Shown here: positions 49,261 to 56,835 of the stretch, one piece after another
Numbering within the stretch: position 1 is the stretch's first letter
Layout of the letters: each line of letters starts with the position of its first letter
Source: a virus
Reading direction: 5' to 3' (one strand)
IMG/VR virus record: IMGVR_UViG_3300023174_003901
Span: 124,001-188,000 of that record
Length of the DNA stretch: 64,000 bases
The notes under the pieces: generated by a model
Told to the model about the DNA's origin: nothing
Databases searched by the model: none
Seen by the model: the letters and a program-made list of their open reading frames with translations, nothing else
Translations under genes and position numbers: made by a program

Positions 49261-49995
49261 TTGAGTAGAAACAGAGGCGCTAAGGCGCAACAACGTATGC
49301 AAACAAACATTGAAAACACAATTCCGTTTAACACACAACCAAAGGCACGACAACGACCCATAGAACTAATACCCAAAACACGAAACCAAGAGCATCTCAT
49401 ACTAAATCTACTCGACGCAGACCAACACATCATTGTAACAGCAGGGCCAGCAGGAACTGGTAAAACCTATCTAGCCATGCTGGCAGCGGTCAAAGCCTTC
49501 AGAAGCGGCGAAGCCAAGCGTATCGTTCTAACTCGTCCCGCCATCGGCGTGGAGGATGAACAACATGGCTTCTTACCCGGCAATCTAGTGGCCAAAATGG
49601 AACCCTGGACAAGACCCTTGCTTGATGTACTGCGTGAGTATTACCGGCCCGCTGAGATCACTGCCATGATCGAAGAAGGCAACATTGAAATTTCACCCTT
49701 GGCCTACATGCGTGGACGCACGTTCAAGCATGCCTGGATCATTGCAGATGAAATGCAAAACGCTACTCCCGCACAAATGAAAATGCTCCTGAGCCGCATC
49801 GGCACCGGCAGCAAGATTGTGGTAACTGGAGATGTGGAACAAGCAGATCGCAAAGAGCACAACAATGGACTGTTGGATCTGTGTATCAAATTAGAGGCAC
49901 GGCCCGTGGCAGGTATGGCTGTGTGCAGACTGACCGGAAAAGATATCCAGCGTCACCCTATAATTGGCTCAGTGCTGAGATTGTACGAAGATTAG
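49261..49995 (+). CDS. phoH: PhoH-like ATPase (plus strand, TTG start)
   Basis: A 244-residue P-loop ATPase: Walker A GPAGTGKT (62-69), IADEMQN Walker B (161-167) and VVTGDVEQAD sensor, with GVEDEQHGFLPGN and AYMRGRTF typical of PhoH. TTG at 49261 has AGGAG eight bases upstream; no ATG is near. The gene is common in T4-like phages, and its exact role is unknown (RNA-related in bacteria). It converges with the HAD gene with stops overlapping by four bases. Confidence 0.93.
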   Translation: MSRNRGAKAQQRMQTNIENTIPFNTQPKARQRPIELIPKTRNQEHLILNLLDADQHIIVTAGPAGTGKTYLAMLAAVKAFRSGEAKRIVLTRPAIGVEDEQHGFLPGNLVAKMEPWTRPLLDVLREYYRPAEITAMIEEGNIEISPLAYMRGRTFKHAWIIADEMQNATPAQMKMLLSRIGTGSKIVVTGDVEQADRKEHNNGLLDLCIKLEARPVAGMAVCRLTGKDIQRHPIIGSVLRLYED

Positions 49996-50606
49996 GAGGT
50001 GACGATTTCGTAAATTTCTCGCCAGTTTTTGACTACCGGAATTTGTTCGTTGACATGATTCATATTATGCCCATGCTCCATCAGGATGCTACGTAAACCT
50101 AAATCTAGTCCAACTTCAGCATTTTCCGGTTTGTCTTCAATCCAGTGACAACCAGAATTCTGATACTCACTCAATGCATCATTCTTGTCTGCACCGGTGT
50201 CCAAACACACAATGCGTTCAAATGCAGTTTTTCCAAATAACTTACGTAGATTCATTTCTCTCAGTTTGCCGGCGTTGGCATCAAGACTTAGACTGGTAAT
50301 ACAGTGAAATACGTAACCGTGTTCTTCGTGCAAGCGTTTGACATAATACATGGCATCACGTAATGGAGGCAAAAAACCAATGGCAGCCGATTCGTTAAAA
50401 ATCTTAATCAACTTGCGACCTTGTTCATGGTCAATTCCGTAGCGTTGTCCTATATCATACATGAACTGACTGCCTTCAGTTCTCACAAAGCCATGCTCTT
50501 CCATCCAGACTGAGAAGGCATATTCCCAATCTAAGATAACGCCGTCGGCATCAACTAGGATCAACTGTTTGGGGTTGTACTTCTGGGGTTTCTTCAGGTT
50601 TGACAA
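49992..50606 (-). CDS. HAD-superfamily phosphatase
   Basis: A 204-residue protein with the HAD nucleophile motif LILVDADGVILDWE (about 15-28, DADGV), a ITSLSLD motif II, and ADKNDALSEYQNSGCHWIEDKPEN as motifs III/IV. Length and cap pattern fit 5'(3')-deoxyribonucleotidase-like phage enzymes. The N-terminal 18 residues overlap the upstream gene. Its place next to the clamp-loader operon suggests nucleotide metabolism. Confidence 0.78.
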   Translation of the reverse strand: MSNLKKPQKYNPKQLILVDADGVILDWEYAFSVWMEEHGFVRTEGSQFMYDIGQRYGIDHEQGRKLIKIFNESAAIGFLPPLRDAMYYVKRLHEEHGYVFHCITSLSLDANAGKLREMNLRKLFGKTAFERIVCLDTGADKNDALSEYQNSGCHWIEDKPENAEVGLDLGLRSILMEHGHNMNHVNEQIPVVKNWREIYEIVTS

Positions 50607-50859
50607 TTTCGTATCCGTTCTCTTTTAGTAAGCGTTCAATAATGTTTTCATAATATTGATTGTAGTAGGAAACAATTCGGTCCCAATCTCTAGGAACCAC
50701 TGTACCAACCATGCTACATTTTACTACAGAAAGGGTGCGAAAGTCAAGTATTACATTGCAAGTTTGAATGTCTCGCTTTTTTAGATTTCGGCTGATTGCG
50801 GTGCTTTCGTCAATTTGGCCATTGGGTTTTTTATAGTAGGTAATTAATAGATATCTCAT
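50551..50859 (-). CDS. Conserved-looking small phage protein, 102 aa
   Basis: MRYLLITYYKKPNGQIDESTAIS followed by NVILDFRTLSVVKCSMVGTVVPRDWDRIVSYYNQYYENIIERLLKEN: a simple ferredoxin-like strand/helix order. It overlaps the HAD gene by 56 bases and 50856-51569 by four. I recall cyanophage relatives; function unknown. Confidence 0.68.
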   Translation of the reverse strand: MRYLLITYYKKPNGQIDESTAISRNLKKRDIQTCNVILDFRTLSVVKCSMVGTVVPRDWDRIVSYYNQYYENIIERLLKENGYEIVKPEETPEVQPQTVDPS

Positions 50860-51569
50860 GCTGTACTTAAATGCTTTTGATGGTGTTGTAAATTTTTTCT
50901 GTTACGATCAACAAGTGCGTCCAACAACACAAGATTGGGTGATATTTCCAATTGATTGCACAGTTGTTTGTATGCTGCCAGAGTCCCGGTAAAATCAACA
51001 AAAAAATCTCCATACATTATTTCTAAATCTGCGCTGGGCAAATGCTTTGATTCGGCGCTTGATGTAGTTGGAACAAGTTCACTATAGGTTAATTTTCCTT
51101 GTTTGAACAAATTCAAACAATGTTTGCGTTTTTCTTTGCCTTGGTTGCCTAGCATGAACTTAATTTCAGCAAAGTCGTTGGGCCCCAACACACGATCAAG
51201 TATTTTTCTTTTGAAATCTTCAGCAATTTGAAATTCATACCCTTCACAGTTGATGCGTATAAATCTTGCCTGATTGATTTTTTTTAATATGTCTACATGT
51301 TCGGGCCATTTATACAAATGATAAGGAATACAGATGTGTTGAATATTGTGTTCACTGCAGAGATTGTTAAAATTCAACAAATATTCAGTAAAGTTTATTT
51401 GCCAATCAGGCGTGATTAAACTGTGAGAATTCAACCATTTTTGCAAATAGTTAGGATCATCCTGTGTGTTGATTTCTAACTGTTGTCCAAAATGTGCAGA
51501 CAACCAACTGGCTATGAATTCCCCGCCTGCACCTTCCTGATAATCAATTACAATTAGTTGTTTGAGCAT
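50856..51569 (-). CDS. Sulfotransferase-like P-loop protein
   Basis: A 237-residue protein starting LKQLIVIDYQEGAGGEFIASWLS, where DYQEGAGGEFIA is a P-loop of the sulfotransferase/kinase type. ARFIRINCEGYEFQIAEDFKR may be the second phosphate strand, and LEIMYGDFFVDF a later strand typical of the family. It overlaps an SGNH-like gene by 26 bases, repeating the sulfotransferase/SGNH pairing of 37.8-45.8 kb. A tentative assignment. Confidence 0.55.
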   Translation of the reverse strand: MLKQLIVIDYQEGAGGEFIASWLSAHFGQQLEINTQDDPNYLQKWLNSHSLITPDWQINFTEYLLNFNNLCSEHNIQHICIPYHLYKWPEHVDILKKINQARFIRINCEGYEFQIAEDFKRKILDRVLGPNDFAEIKFMLGNQGKEKRKHCLNLFKQGKLTYSELVPTTSSAESKHLPSADLEIMYGDFFVDFTGTLAAYKQLCNQLEISPNLVLLDALVDRNRKNLQHHQKHLSTA

Positions 51570-52119
51570 GACTTAACGATTTTATTGTTTTGGCCCAGAT
51601 CTTGTGAGTGTTTGGTCCTGGGTGAGTACCTGAAACATCTTGATCACACGATGGCATGAGATTGATAGCCTTGGATCGCGATTGTCCAGAACTGATATGC
51701 AAACAACCAGGTGCCAGGATTTTGACCTGTTGAATCAGTGCATCAACATCTTCTTGATCTCGATCAATCCAAAAAAATACAATACGAGTTGTTGGTGTGT
51801 AGCATGTTGATTCAACAAAATTTGACAAGTTGGTCACACTGTGATGATTCATGTAATTGCCCGACAATCCATAATTTTGACTGCGTTCAAACTGTGATGT
51901 CAATATATCCAATTCGGCAACACCAGTTCCAAACACAATGCTGTTGCCAAAAAATGCCCAATCTGCTGGCCAATTGTAGTTTTGACTATGCCGATACCCT
52001 TGATTATTAAATCGATATTCAATCAACCCAGTGGAATCTTTACCCCATGCACGTACAGTCTGACCACGATGGTTCCATGCTGGTTGATAACAGTTGTTAA
52101 TTGATTTGTCCAAGTTCAA
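51544..52119 (-). CDS. SGNH-hydrolase-like protein (copy D)
   Basis: A 191-residue protein. Residues 10-50 (YQPAWNHRGQTVRAWG, EYRFNNQGYRHSQNYNWP) match the N-terminal part of copy A. The blocks: WAFFGNSIVFGTGV (GNS in place of GDS), YGLSGNYMNHHSVTNL (II), TRIVFFWIDRDQED (III), and THPGPNTHKIWAKTI (His). The nucleophile block is weakened, so activity is uncertain. It overlaps the clamp-loader gene by 23 bases. Confidence 0.62.
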   Translation of the reverse strand: MNLDKSINNCYQPAWNHRGQTVRAWGKDSTGLIEYRFNNQGYRHSQNYNWPADWAFFGNSIVFGTGVAELDILTSQFERSQNYGLSGNYMNHHSVTNLSNFVESTCYTPTTRIVFFWIDRDQEDVDALIQQVKILAPGCLHISSGQSRSKAINLMPSCDQDVSGTHPGPNTHKIWAKTIKSLSHAQTTNCN

Positions 52120-53020
52120 TCAAGGTAGCACTCAAGTTGATCTCTTGATCAGCCACTAGAGGAATTTTAGCAATGCCATCACGAATGATCACAATGGCTT
52201 GATCCTGCTGTTCAGGGGTCTTTCCAAACAAGTCCAAGTTGTTGTACATCCATGTGAATATTTCATTGGCTTCTTCCGGCGTGGAACTTTGACACATGAG
52301 TGTTCTTGCGTCGCGAACTCTGCCTTGTTTGAACAGGTCCACACACTCCAGTCGCCAGTCGCCCATGCTCTTGTCCGCGGCCTTGGGTGCAATCAATTGT
52401 CCTGACTGGCTGTTGGGCTGTAACAAGTTCAGGCACTTGCGTAGATCTGGGTACGTGGCCTTGACATAGGTGTCCAGCACATCAAGATCAAACTCCACAC
52501 CTTCTGTGACCAGCACAGTTGCGGCTCTGGCAGTGAACTCTGTGTGATCAGTTTTGGCAATGTGAAACCCTTGGCAACGTGAGTGCAAAGGTGGAATAAT
52601 CTTTGATGGATAGTTGCAAGTGAGAATGAAACGAACAGTTTGGCTATAGTCTTCCATCAAGTTGCGAAGTGCTGGTTGAACTGTGTTTACTCCTAGATAA
52701 TCAGCCTCATCTACCAGCACAATTTTTAATTCACCAAACGGCATGGTCTGACAGAATGATATCAATTTGTCTACCCAGGCAATCACACGACCTTCTTTGG
52801 AACCATTGGCATACATCACATCATATTCATCCACACCCAGTTGATTGATCAGCAGTTTGGCCAAGGTTGTTTTGCCTGTGCCTGCTGGACCCGACAACAA
52901 CAGATGCGGAATACTTTTATCTTGAATCCATTGCTCAACTTGTTCACGTTGTGCATCGTCCACAAACACATAGCCATCTACAGTTTTTGGCCTATACTTT
53001 TCTACCCATAGTTCTTTCAT
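52097..53020 (-). CDS. 44: Clamp-loader large subunit, T4 gp44-like
   Basis: A 307-residue AAA+ protein (T4 gp44 is 319): KYRPKTVDGYVFVD entry, Walker A GPAGTGKT (44-51), VDEADYLG Walker B (103-110), sensor-1 TCNYP (134-138) and the SRC arginine finger (147-149), then helical lid and collar. gp44 makes a tetramer that loads gp45 with one gp62. No gp62 is seen in the window. Confidence 0.92.
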   Translation of the reverse strand: MKELWVEKYRPKTVDGYVFVDDAQREQVEQWIQDKSIPHLLLSGPAGTGKTTLAKLLINQLGVDEYDVMYANGSKEGRVIAWVDKLISFCQTMPFGELKIVLVDEADYLGVNTVQPALRNLMEDYSQTVRFILTCNYPSKIIPPLHSRCQGFHIAKTDHTEFTARAATVLVTEGVEFDLDVLDTYVKATYPDLRKCLNLLQPNSQSGQLIAPKAADKSMGDWRLECVDLFKQGRVRDARTLMCQSSTPEEANEIFTWMYNNLDLFGKTPEQQDQAIVIIRDGIAKIPLVADQEINLSATLIELGQIN

Positions 53021-53493
53021 TGCTTCAATGCCTTTATTGTTTCTGCTGCCACTACTCTTTTACGTAAACTTGAACTGGAGAACGAATGATCTCTGCCGTT
53101 GAACACCAGTTCAATCCCGCGCATGCCACATTCCTCATAGCCAGAAAAGTTTTGGTGTTGATATTCCACACCCAGCACACGAACATCAACTGGCAGGATC
53201 AGCAACAAGTCCACAAGATCTTGTTCGGTTTGGTATACAACAACTTCATCAACGTAACGGCATGCGGCCAACTGTATCTGTCGCTCAACAATACTTTGTA
53301 TAGGGCGATTTTTGGTGTCTGGCCGATCGATAGTTGGGTCCGTTTGTAACCCACAGATCAGATAGTCACAATGATTCTTGGCTTCACTCAGCATGGCAAT
53401 GTGGCCTGCATGTGGGCCCATGTCAAAGGTTGAGAAAGTAATGCCAATGCGCTTACCTTCTGATTTGAGTTGTTTGATGTGGTTGAATATCAT
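53017..53493 (-). CDS. Glycerol-3-phosphate cytidylyltransferase-like protein
   Basis: A 158-residue nucleotidylyltransferase: GITFSTFDMGPHAGH with HAGH (28-31), GLQTDPTIDRPDTKNRPIQS, and a final FSSSSLRKRVVAA holding SSSxxR. It is similar to TagD and ADP-heptose/FAD-type enzymes of this length. The YVDEVVVYQTEQDLV stretch is the standard dimer region. Substrate unknown; overlaps gp44 by four bases. Confidence 0.8.
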   Translation of the reverse strand: MIFNHIKQLKSEGKRIGITFSTFDMGPHAGHIAMLSEAKNHCDYLICGLQTDPTIDRPDTKNRPIQSIVERQIQLAACRYVDEVVVYQTEQDLVDLLLILPVDVRVLGVEYQHQNFSGYEECGMRGIELVFNGRDHSFSSSSLRKRVVAAETIKALKQ

Positions 53494-53720
53494 TTTTTAA
53501 GTATGTTGACAATGCATTCTGCTTCTTGTTCGCGAAGCCATTCCTCTTCACCAGCAAAGCCTGACGTCTTTTTCAGCATCTCGTCTACAGCAAATTTTAC
53601 ACGATACAAGTCTTGTTTGCAAGGCCAATTGACATAACCCGTCATGTAAGGGTCGTTGGCACCACGGTACATCTTTTGGCATTCGCCAATGACGTTTTTT
53701 ACATTCCAATCTATAATCAA
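53490..53720 (-). CDS. Small unknown protein, 76 aa
   Basis: MIIDWNVKNVIGECQKMYRGANDPYM then a helical end (VKFAVDEMLKKTSGFAGEEEWLREQEAECIVNILKK). Coupled to the TagD-like and GroES-like genes by four-base overlaps. No motif recognised; the acidic helix could bind a partner. Confidence 0.65.
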   Translation of the reverse strand: MIIDWNVKNVIGECQKMYRGANDPYMTGYVNWPCKQDLYRVKFAVDEMLKKTSGFAGEEEWLREQEAECIVNILKK

Positions 53721-54118
53721 TTGTGTTGCATCCAGTCTGGCTTGGCTTCCACATGAATGGCCGTGCTAAAAGTTTCGTCTTTGGGCTCTTCGTCTGTTTG
53801 TATCAGTATGTCTTTGGGGTCAACTCGGCGTAGTGTTTGTTTGCCGTTTTCATCTTCGATATCGATACCACGTGTCCAACGACCGTGTGCAATACACACC
53901 CATTCGCCTACCCGGACATCATGTTGTTCTGGACCCACAGCATACACCTGTCCCCAGCGTGGACGAATACCTGTGCTCTTGCCGTTGTCGTTGAGCAACA
54001 CAATACCACCTGTGGTAAAGCGTTGGTCAAATGTCATTTCTCCCACGATAACTGAGTCGTTTAAGGGACGCAGTTGATCTCGGGTGATCTGATGTGCTTG
54101 ATATGCTAATTTTGTCAT
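53717..54118 (-). CDS. GroES-like co-chaperonin (phage type)
   Basis: A 133-residue protein with the chaperonin-10 barrel: LRPLNDSVIVGEM (about 17-29), TTGGIVLLNDNGKSTGIRPRWGQVYAVGPEQ (the mobile loop/strand GGIvL...), VRVGEWVCIAHGRW, and a final RVDPKDILI strand. T4 gp31 and cyanophage homologues use this fold to let host GroEL fold the capsid protein. The C-terminal 25 residues are extra and acidic. Start overlaps the upstream gene. Confidence 0.85.
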   Translation of the reverse strand: MTKLAYQAHQITRDQLRPLNDSVIVGEMTFDQRFTTGGIVLLNDNGKSTGIRPRWGQVYAVGPEQHDVRVGEWVCIAHGRWTRGIDIEDENGKQTLRRVDPKDILIQTDEEPKDETFSTAIHVEAKPDWMQHN

Positions 54119-54519
54119 TCTTGATCCTTGAGTTTTTCTGCACGAGCCATGGCAGCCGCCAGACCCTGTGTGGGTGCATCGCCCTTGAGTTCTACCTTTT
54201 CCCCACGTTCCATGGCTTCACGCTTGGCCTGGCGTTGCTGGCGATCCTGTTCCAGTTGTTCTGCTTCAGTCAACTTTGGTTCTGGAGTTGGATTACGATT
54301 GCTTGTGGGTATTGGTCCTGCGTTGGCATTGGTTTGACGATTGAGATTTCGGTTTACTTGTTGGCCACGAGTGGCCACAACATGTCCGTGATTGTCAATA
54401 ATATCACCACGTGCGTTGGCTTTCATGTTGCCCACAGCACGAACATTTTCGTTTTGTACCATCATGGCACCCAGGTCCACAATCTTGCCTTGTGCAGTTC
54501 GATAGGTTTTTTGTGTCAT
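54115..54519 (-). CDS. Low-complexity phage protein, 134 aa
   Basis: MTQKTYRTAQGKIVDLGAMMVQNENVRAVGNMKANARGDIID is followed by an Asn/Arg/Gln-rich disordered stretch and a Glu/Arg/Lys helix (EAEQLEQDRQQRQAKREAMERG). I recall this N-terminal TAxGKxVDLGAMMxQNE pattern from several T4-like phages, with no function. A late-type box lies just upstream. Confidence 0.7.
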   Translation of the reverse strand: MTQKTYRTAQGKIVDLGAMMVQNENVRAVGNMKANARGDIIDNHGHVVATRGQQVNRNLNRQTNANAGPIPTSNRNPTPEPKLTEAEQLEQDRQQRQAKREAMERGEKVELKGDAPTQGLAAAMARAEKLKDQE

Positions 54520-54538
54520 TGTTTTTCTCCTTGATTTT

Positions 54539-54546
54539 TATTTAAC
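54539..54546 (-). promoter_or_regulatory. Late-promoter-like box GTTAAATA
   Basis: Minus-strand CGTTAAATAAAAATC, 19 bases before the start at 54519, overlapping the stop of the DnaE-like gene and followed by AAGGAGAA. Confidence 0.5.
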
Positions 54547-55051
54547 GCAGGAACTCTGCAGGATCTAATTCATAGTATAAACTGTCAATTCTGTGTACGC
54601 CCAACAGGTATAACACATAACTGGCCACACTAGATCCTCGACCCACGCCCCATATCACATGATTTTGTTTCATAACGTCCACTAGATACTTCAAGTAACG
54701 CAAAAGATCAAACAGGCCACGCTCTTGATACTGTAACAGTTCTGCACCACAGCGTTGTAGTTGTGCTTCTGTAGCACAAAGTTTCAGCACATGTTCTGCA
54801 ATGTCCAACGTCCGGTATTCTTCGGGCATGTGCCATGTGCTTTGTTGCATGTGATCAAACACTGCTTGAGCATCCGGTTCTGACCAGTGTGTGAAATCAG
54901 GCACATGCTCCAACCAAAAGGCCGCGGCTTCTATGTCCACGGAATCGTCTACCAGGGTGCCGCCCACACTTTCGAGATCACGCCCTTGCATGACCAAGTT
55001 GATTAGATCTGCTTCACCTAGTACAATTTGTCCTACACTATCAGTTTTCAT
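54542..55051 (-). CDS. DnaE-like palm fragment without catalytic aspartates
   Basis: A 169-residue protein starting MKTDSVGQIVLGEAD with an 11-base overlap. The last 60 residues match bacterial Pol III alpha: YQERGLFDLLRYLKYLVDVMKQ then IWGVGRGSSVASYVLYLLGV (133-152; DnaE has VGPGRGSxxGSLVAYxLGI) and DSLYYELDPAEFLR (DPLxYxLxFERFL). It stops exactly where DnaE goes on to the catalytic DxDxD. The phage has its own family B polymerase, so this short form may bind nucleotide/primer or interfere with host DnaE. Function inferred only. Confidence 0.75.
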   Translation of the reverse strand: MKTDSVGQIVLGEADLINLVMQGRDLESVGGTLVDDSVDIEAAAFWLEHVPDFTHWSEPDAQAVFDHMQQSTWHMPEEYRTLDIAEHVLKLCATEAQLQRCGAELLQYQERGLFDLLRYLKYLVDVMKQNHVIWGVGRGSSVASYVLYLLGVHRIDSLYYELDPAEFLR

Positions 55052-55655
55052 CGGGCCCAAACTTTGCAAATACCACGGTGTTGCCAGTGTTGCCAGTGTT
55101 GTCGGTGGGTTCTACATCTGACCATTCCAGTTCAAGATCCTGCCAACTCAGTGTTCTACTGAGTTTGACCACATGTTTCTTACTAGCAGAGGATTTGAAA
55201 TCGGAATGCACGGGTGTGTGATCCTGCCACCAGCCCGGTTGTGCCATAGGGCCTGCGCTTTCACGGTCACTGTGCAGGTATCGCACATTATCCCCCAAAT
55301 CACTTTGTATGGTCACACCGTTCACAAACATTCGCTCCTGCAATATAGCATTGAGTTTGCAGTATAACGCAATACCAATGATCTGGTCAATGGGTTGTTC
55401 AGGCATGGTGGTTACTTTGATTCCGGCCGAAGTCAGTGCTTGGATCTGCGTGACATCATTTTGATGAATGTACACAGTATTGGCCATTTCGTTGTAGACA
55501 AAGTGATTGAGTCTATTCAGACTGACCACATGATCATCTGCGTTGGAAGTATTGGTTGTGATGGCCAATTCTATGTTGTAACTGTTGATCTGTAGACAGT
55601 TTTCAAACCAGATGGCGGCACGCCATTGCATGTCATATTCTAATCTTACGTTCAT
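55041..55655 (-). CDS. Unknown phage protein, 204 aa
   Basis: Starts MNVRLEYDMQWRAAIWFENCLQINSYNIELAITT; a mixed alpha/beta protein with GIKVTTMPEQPIDQIIGIALYCKLNAI and SRTLSWQDLELEWSDVEP stretches. A run of NTGNTGNT near the C-terminus is a short codon repeat. It is coupled to the DnaE-like gene and may act with it. No recognised motif. Confidence 0.66.
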   Translation of the reverse strand: MNVRLEYDMQWRAAIWFENCLQINSYNIELAITTNTSNADDHVVSLNRLNHFVYNEMANTVYIHQNDVTQIQALTSAGIKVTTMPEQPIDQIIGIALYCKLNAILQERMFVNGVTIQSDLGDNVRYLHSDRESAGPMAQPGWWQDHTPVHSDFKSSASKKHVVKLSRTLSWQDLELEWSDVEPTDNTGNTGNTVVFAKFGPDEN

Positions 55656-55888
55656 GATATATCAATCTTGGAATTAAAAGGATCTTCCCCGTCTTTGGGT
55701 CGGTAAAGTTCGGCTGTTTTTTCTTGTTGTTTGGTTGTGTAACTGCTCAGGGCCATTCGTATTTGATCACAGAGGTAGGGATTACCAGACCGCATGGCAA
55801 TGCCCAATTTTTTATGAAGTTCGGAAATTTTCGACCCCAGTTGTTCCAGGGTCAAACCATCTAGATCATTGATGAATGGATGTTCCAT
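55652..55888 (-). CDS. Small helical protein with its own strong promoter, 78 aa
   Basis: MEHPFINDLDGLTLEQLGSKISELHKKLGIAMRSGNPYLCDQIRMALSSYTTKQQEK: two amphipathic helices, acidic, no known motif (a RIIA/RIIB-like segment is not seen). CAAGGAGT precedes the start. The consensus sigma-70 promoter at 55907-55935 suggests early expression of this gene and the DnaE-like operon after it. Confidence 0.7.
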   Translation of the reverse strand: MEHPFINDLDGLTLEQLGSKISELHKKLGIAMRSGNPYLCDQIRMALSSYTTKQQEKTAELYRPKDGEDPFNSKIDIS

Positions 55889-55906
55889 GTTACTCCTTGT
55901 GTGTAG

Positions 55907-55935
55907 AGTATACAGGAATTACAGTGGCCTGTCAA
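55907..55935 (-). promoter_or_regulatory. Near-consensus sigma-70 promoter
   Basis: Minus-strand TTGACA (55930-55935), 17 bases, TATACT (55907-55912), 19 bases before the ATG at 55888. It is the best host-type promoter seen in the window and marks the start of the leftward 55.9-50 kb operon. Confidence 0.8.
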
Positions 55936-55941
55936 TACCTG

Positions 55942-56823
55942 TTAGGCAAATGCTACACCATTGGCGCCGATGGCAAACCATTTGGCATTGATGTACATCA
56001 AGGTACAAGCATCACCAATGTCATTGAACGTAATTGTTCCTGAACCGCTTGATTTCCAGCCGGCATTTGAAACAGTGATCACCATGTCTCCAGAATCAGC
56101 ATACATGGCAAACACTTTGATTTGTCCTGCAACTCCGGCTGCCAGCGTGGCAGTTTCTGAGGTAGAAGTTGAAAAATAACTGGTAGTTTTGCCCAAACTG
56201 GCGGCAGCACTTGCAGCCAAATCTTCAGAACTGGGCAAGTACAATGGATCTCTGTTGCGGTTAAGATCAACAATGCTGATTGCGGAACCACCATTAACCG
56301 TGGTAAATTCAAATATGAAGGTTCCTGTAGTACTGAAGGTGATTATGTTTGAGGCATAACCTTGCAAGTTTGCAGTACCAATAGACACAGCGGCTGGCAG
56401 TGTTAGCGTATGTGCTGTGCTGGCCACGGTGATCCGCAACACAATTGAAGCCGCCACGCCCGAGGCAGGAAAGTTAGTAAATCCCAGTGTGACTGAACCC
56501 GATGTGGTTAGAGTTTGATAAGAGCCGTTGTCCCAATCCAGTGTAACTGTACCTGATGTGGTACCCAACGGATTGACCGCTCCAGCAACTTGACTAGCCT
56601 CAAAGTTGTACAACAAACTCCCGTTCATGTTGTTGTCCAAAGTGGTTCCGGTCAACGCGGCTTTCAGCACAGCATTATTTTGCAGATCAGTAATTTCATC
56701 GGCTGCATATTGAAAGTTGGTTGAGGTATTGGTAAAATTGTCACGAAAGCCTTGGCTGTCGTTGTCTTGCCCGGCTACTGGATAAGCGCCGTCAATGTCG
56801 TTTGGGTTAATTTGGCTGGTCAT
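55942..56823 (-). CDS. Tail/virion structural protein
   Basis: A 293-residue protein: MTSQINPNDIDGAYPVAGQDNDSQGFRDNF is a start pattern that I recall from phage structural proteins, as in ...NDSQGFRDNFT. The rest is Ser/Thr/Gly-rich beta structure (SGSVTLGFTNFPASG, TFIFEFTTVNGG) and a C-terminal WFAIGANGVAFA. Downstream in transcription from the three larger tail proteins. Likely a fibre or collar part. Confidence 0.72.
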   Translation of the reverse strand: MTSQINPNDIDGAYPVAGQDNDSQGFRDNFTNTSTNFQYAADEITDLQNNAVLKAALTGTTLDNNMNGSLLYNFEASQVAGAVNPLGTTSGTVTLDWDNGSYQTLTTSGSVTLGFTNFPASGVAASIVLRITVASTAHTLTLPAAVSIGTANLQGYASNIITFSTTGTFIFEFTTVNGGSAISIVDLNRNRDPLYLPSSEDLAASAAASLGKTTSYFSTSTSETATLAAGVAGQIKVFAMYADSGDMVITVSNAGWKSSGSGTITFNDIGDACTLMYINAKWFAIGANGVAFA

Positions 56824-56835
56824 TTTTTTTCCTTG

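Noticed and set aside
54094-54534. A 146-codon plus-strand frame
   Set aside because: Opposite a well-supported minus-strand gene; Cys/Phe/Leu-rich antisense composition.
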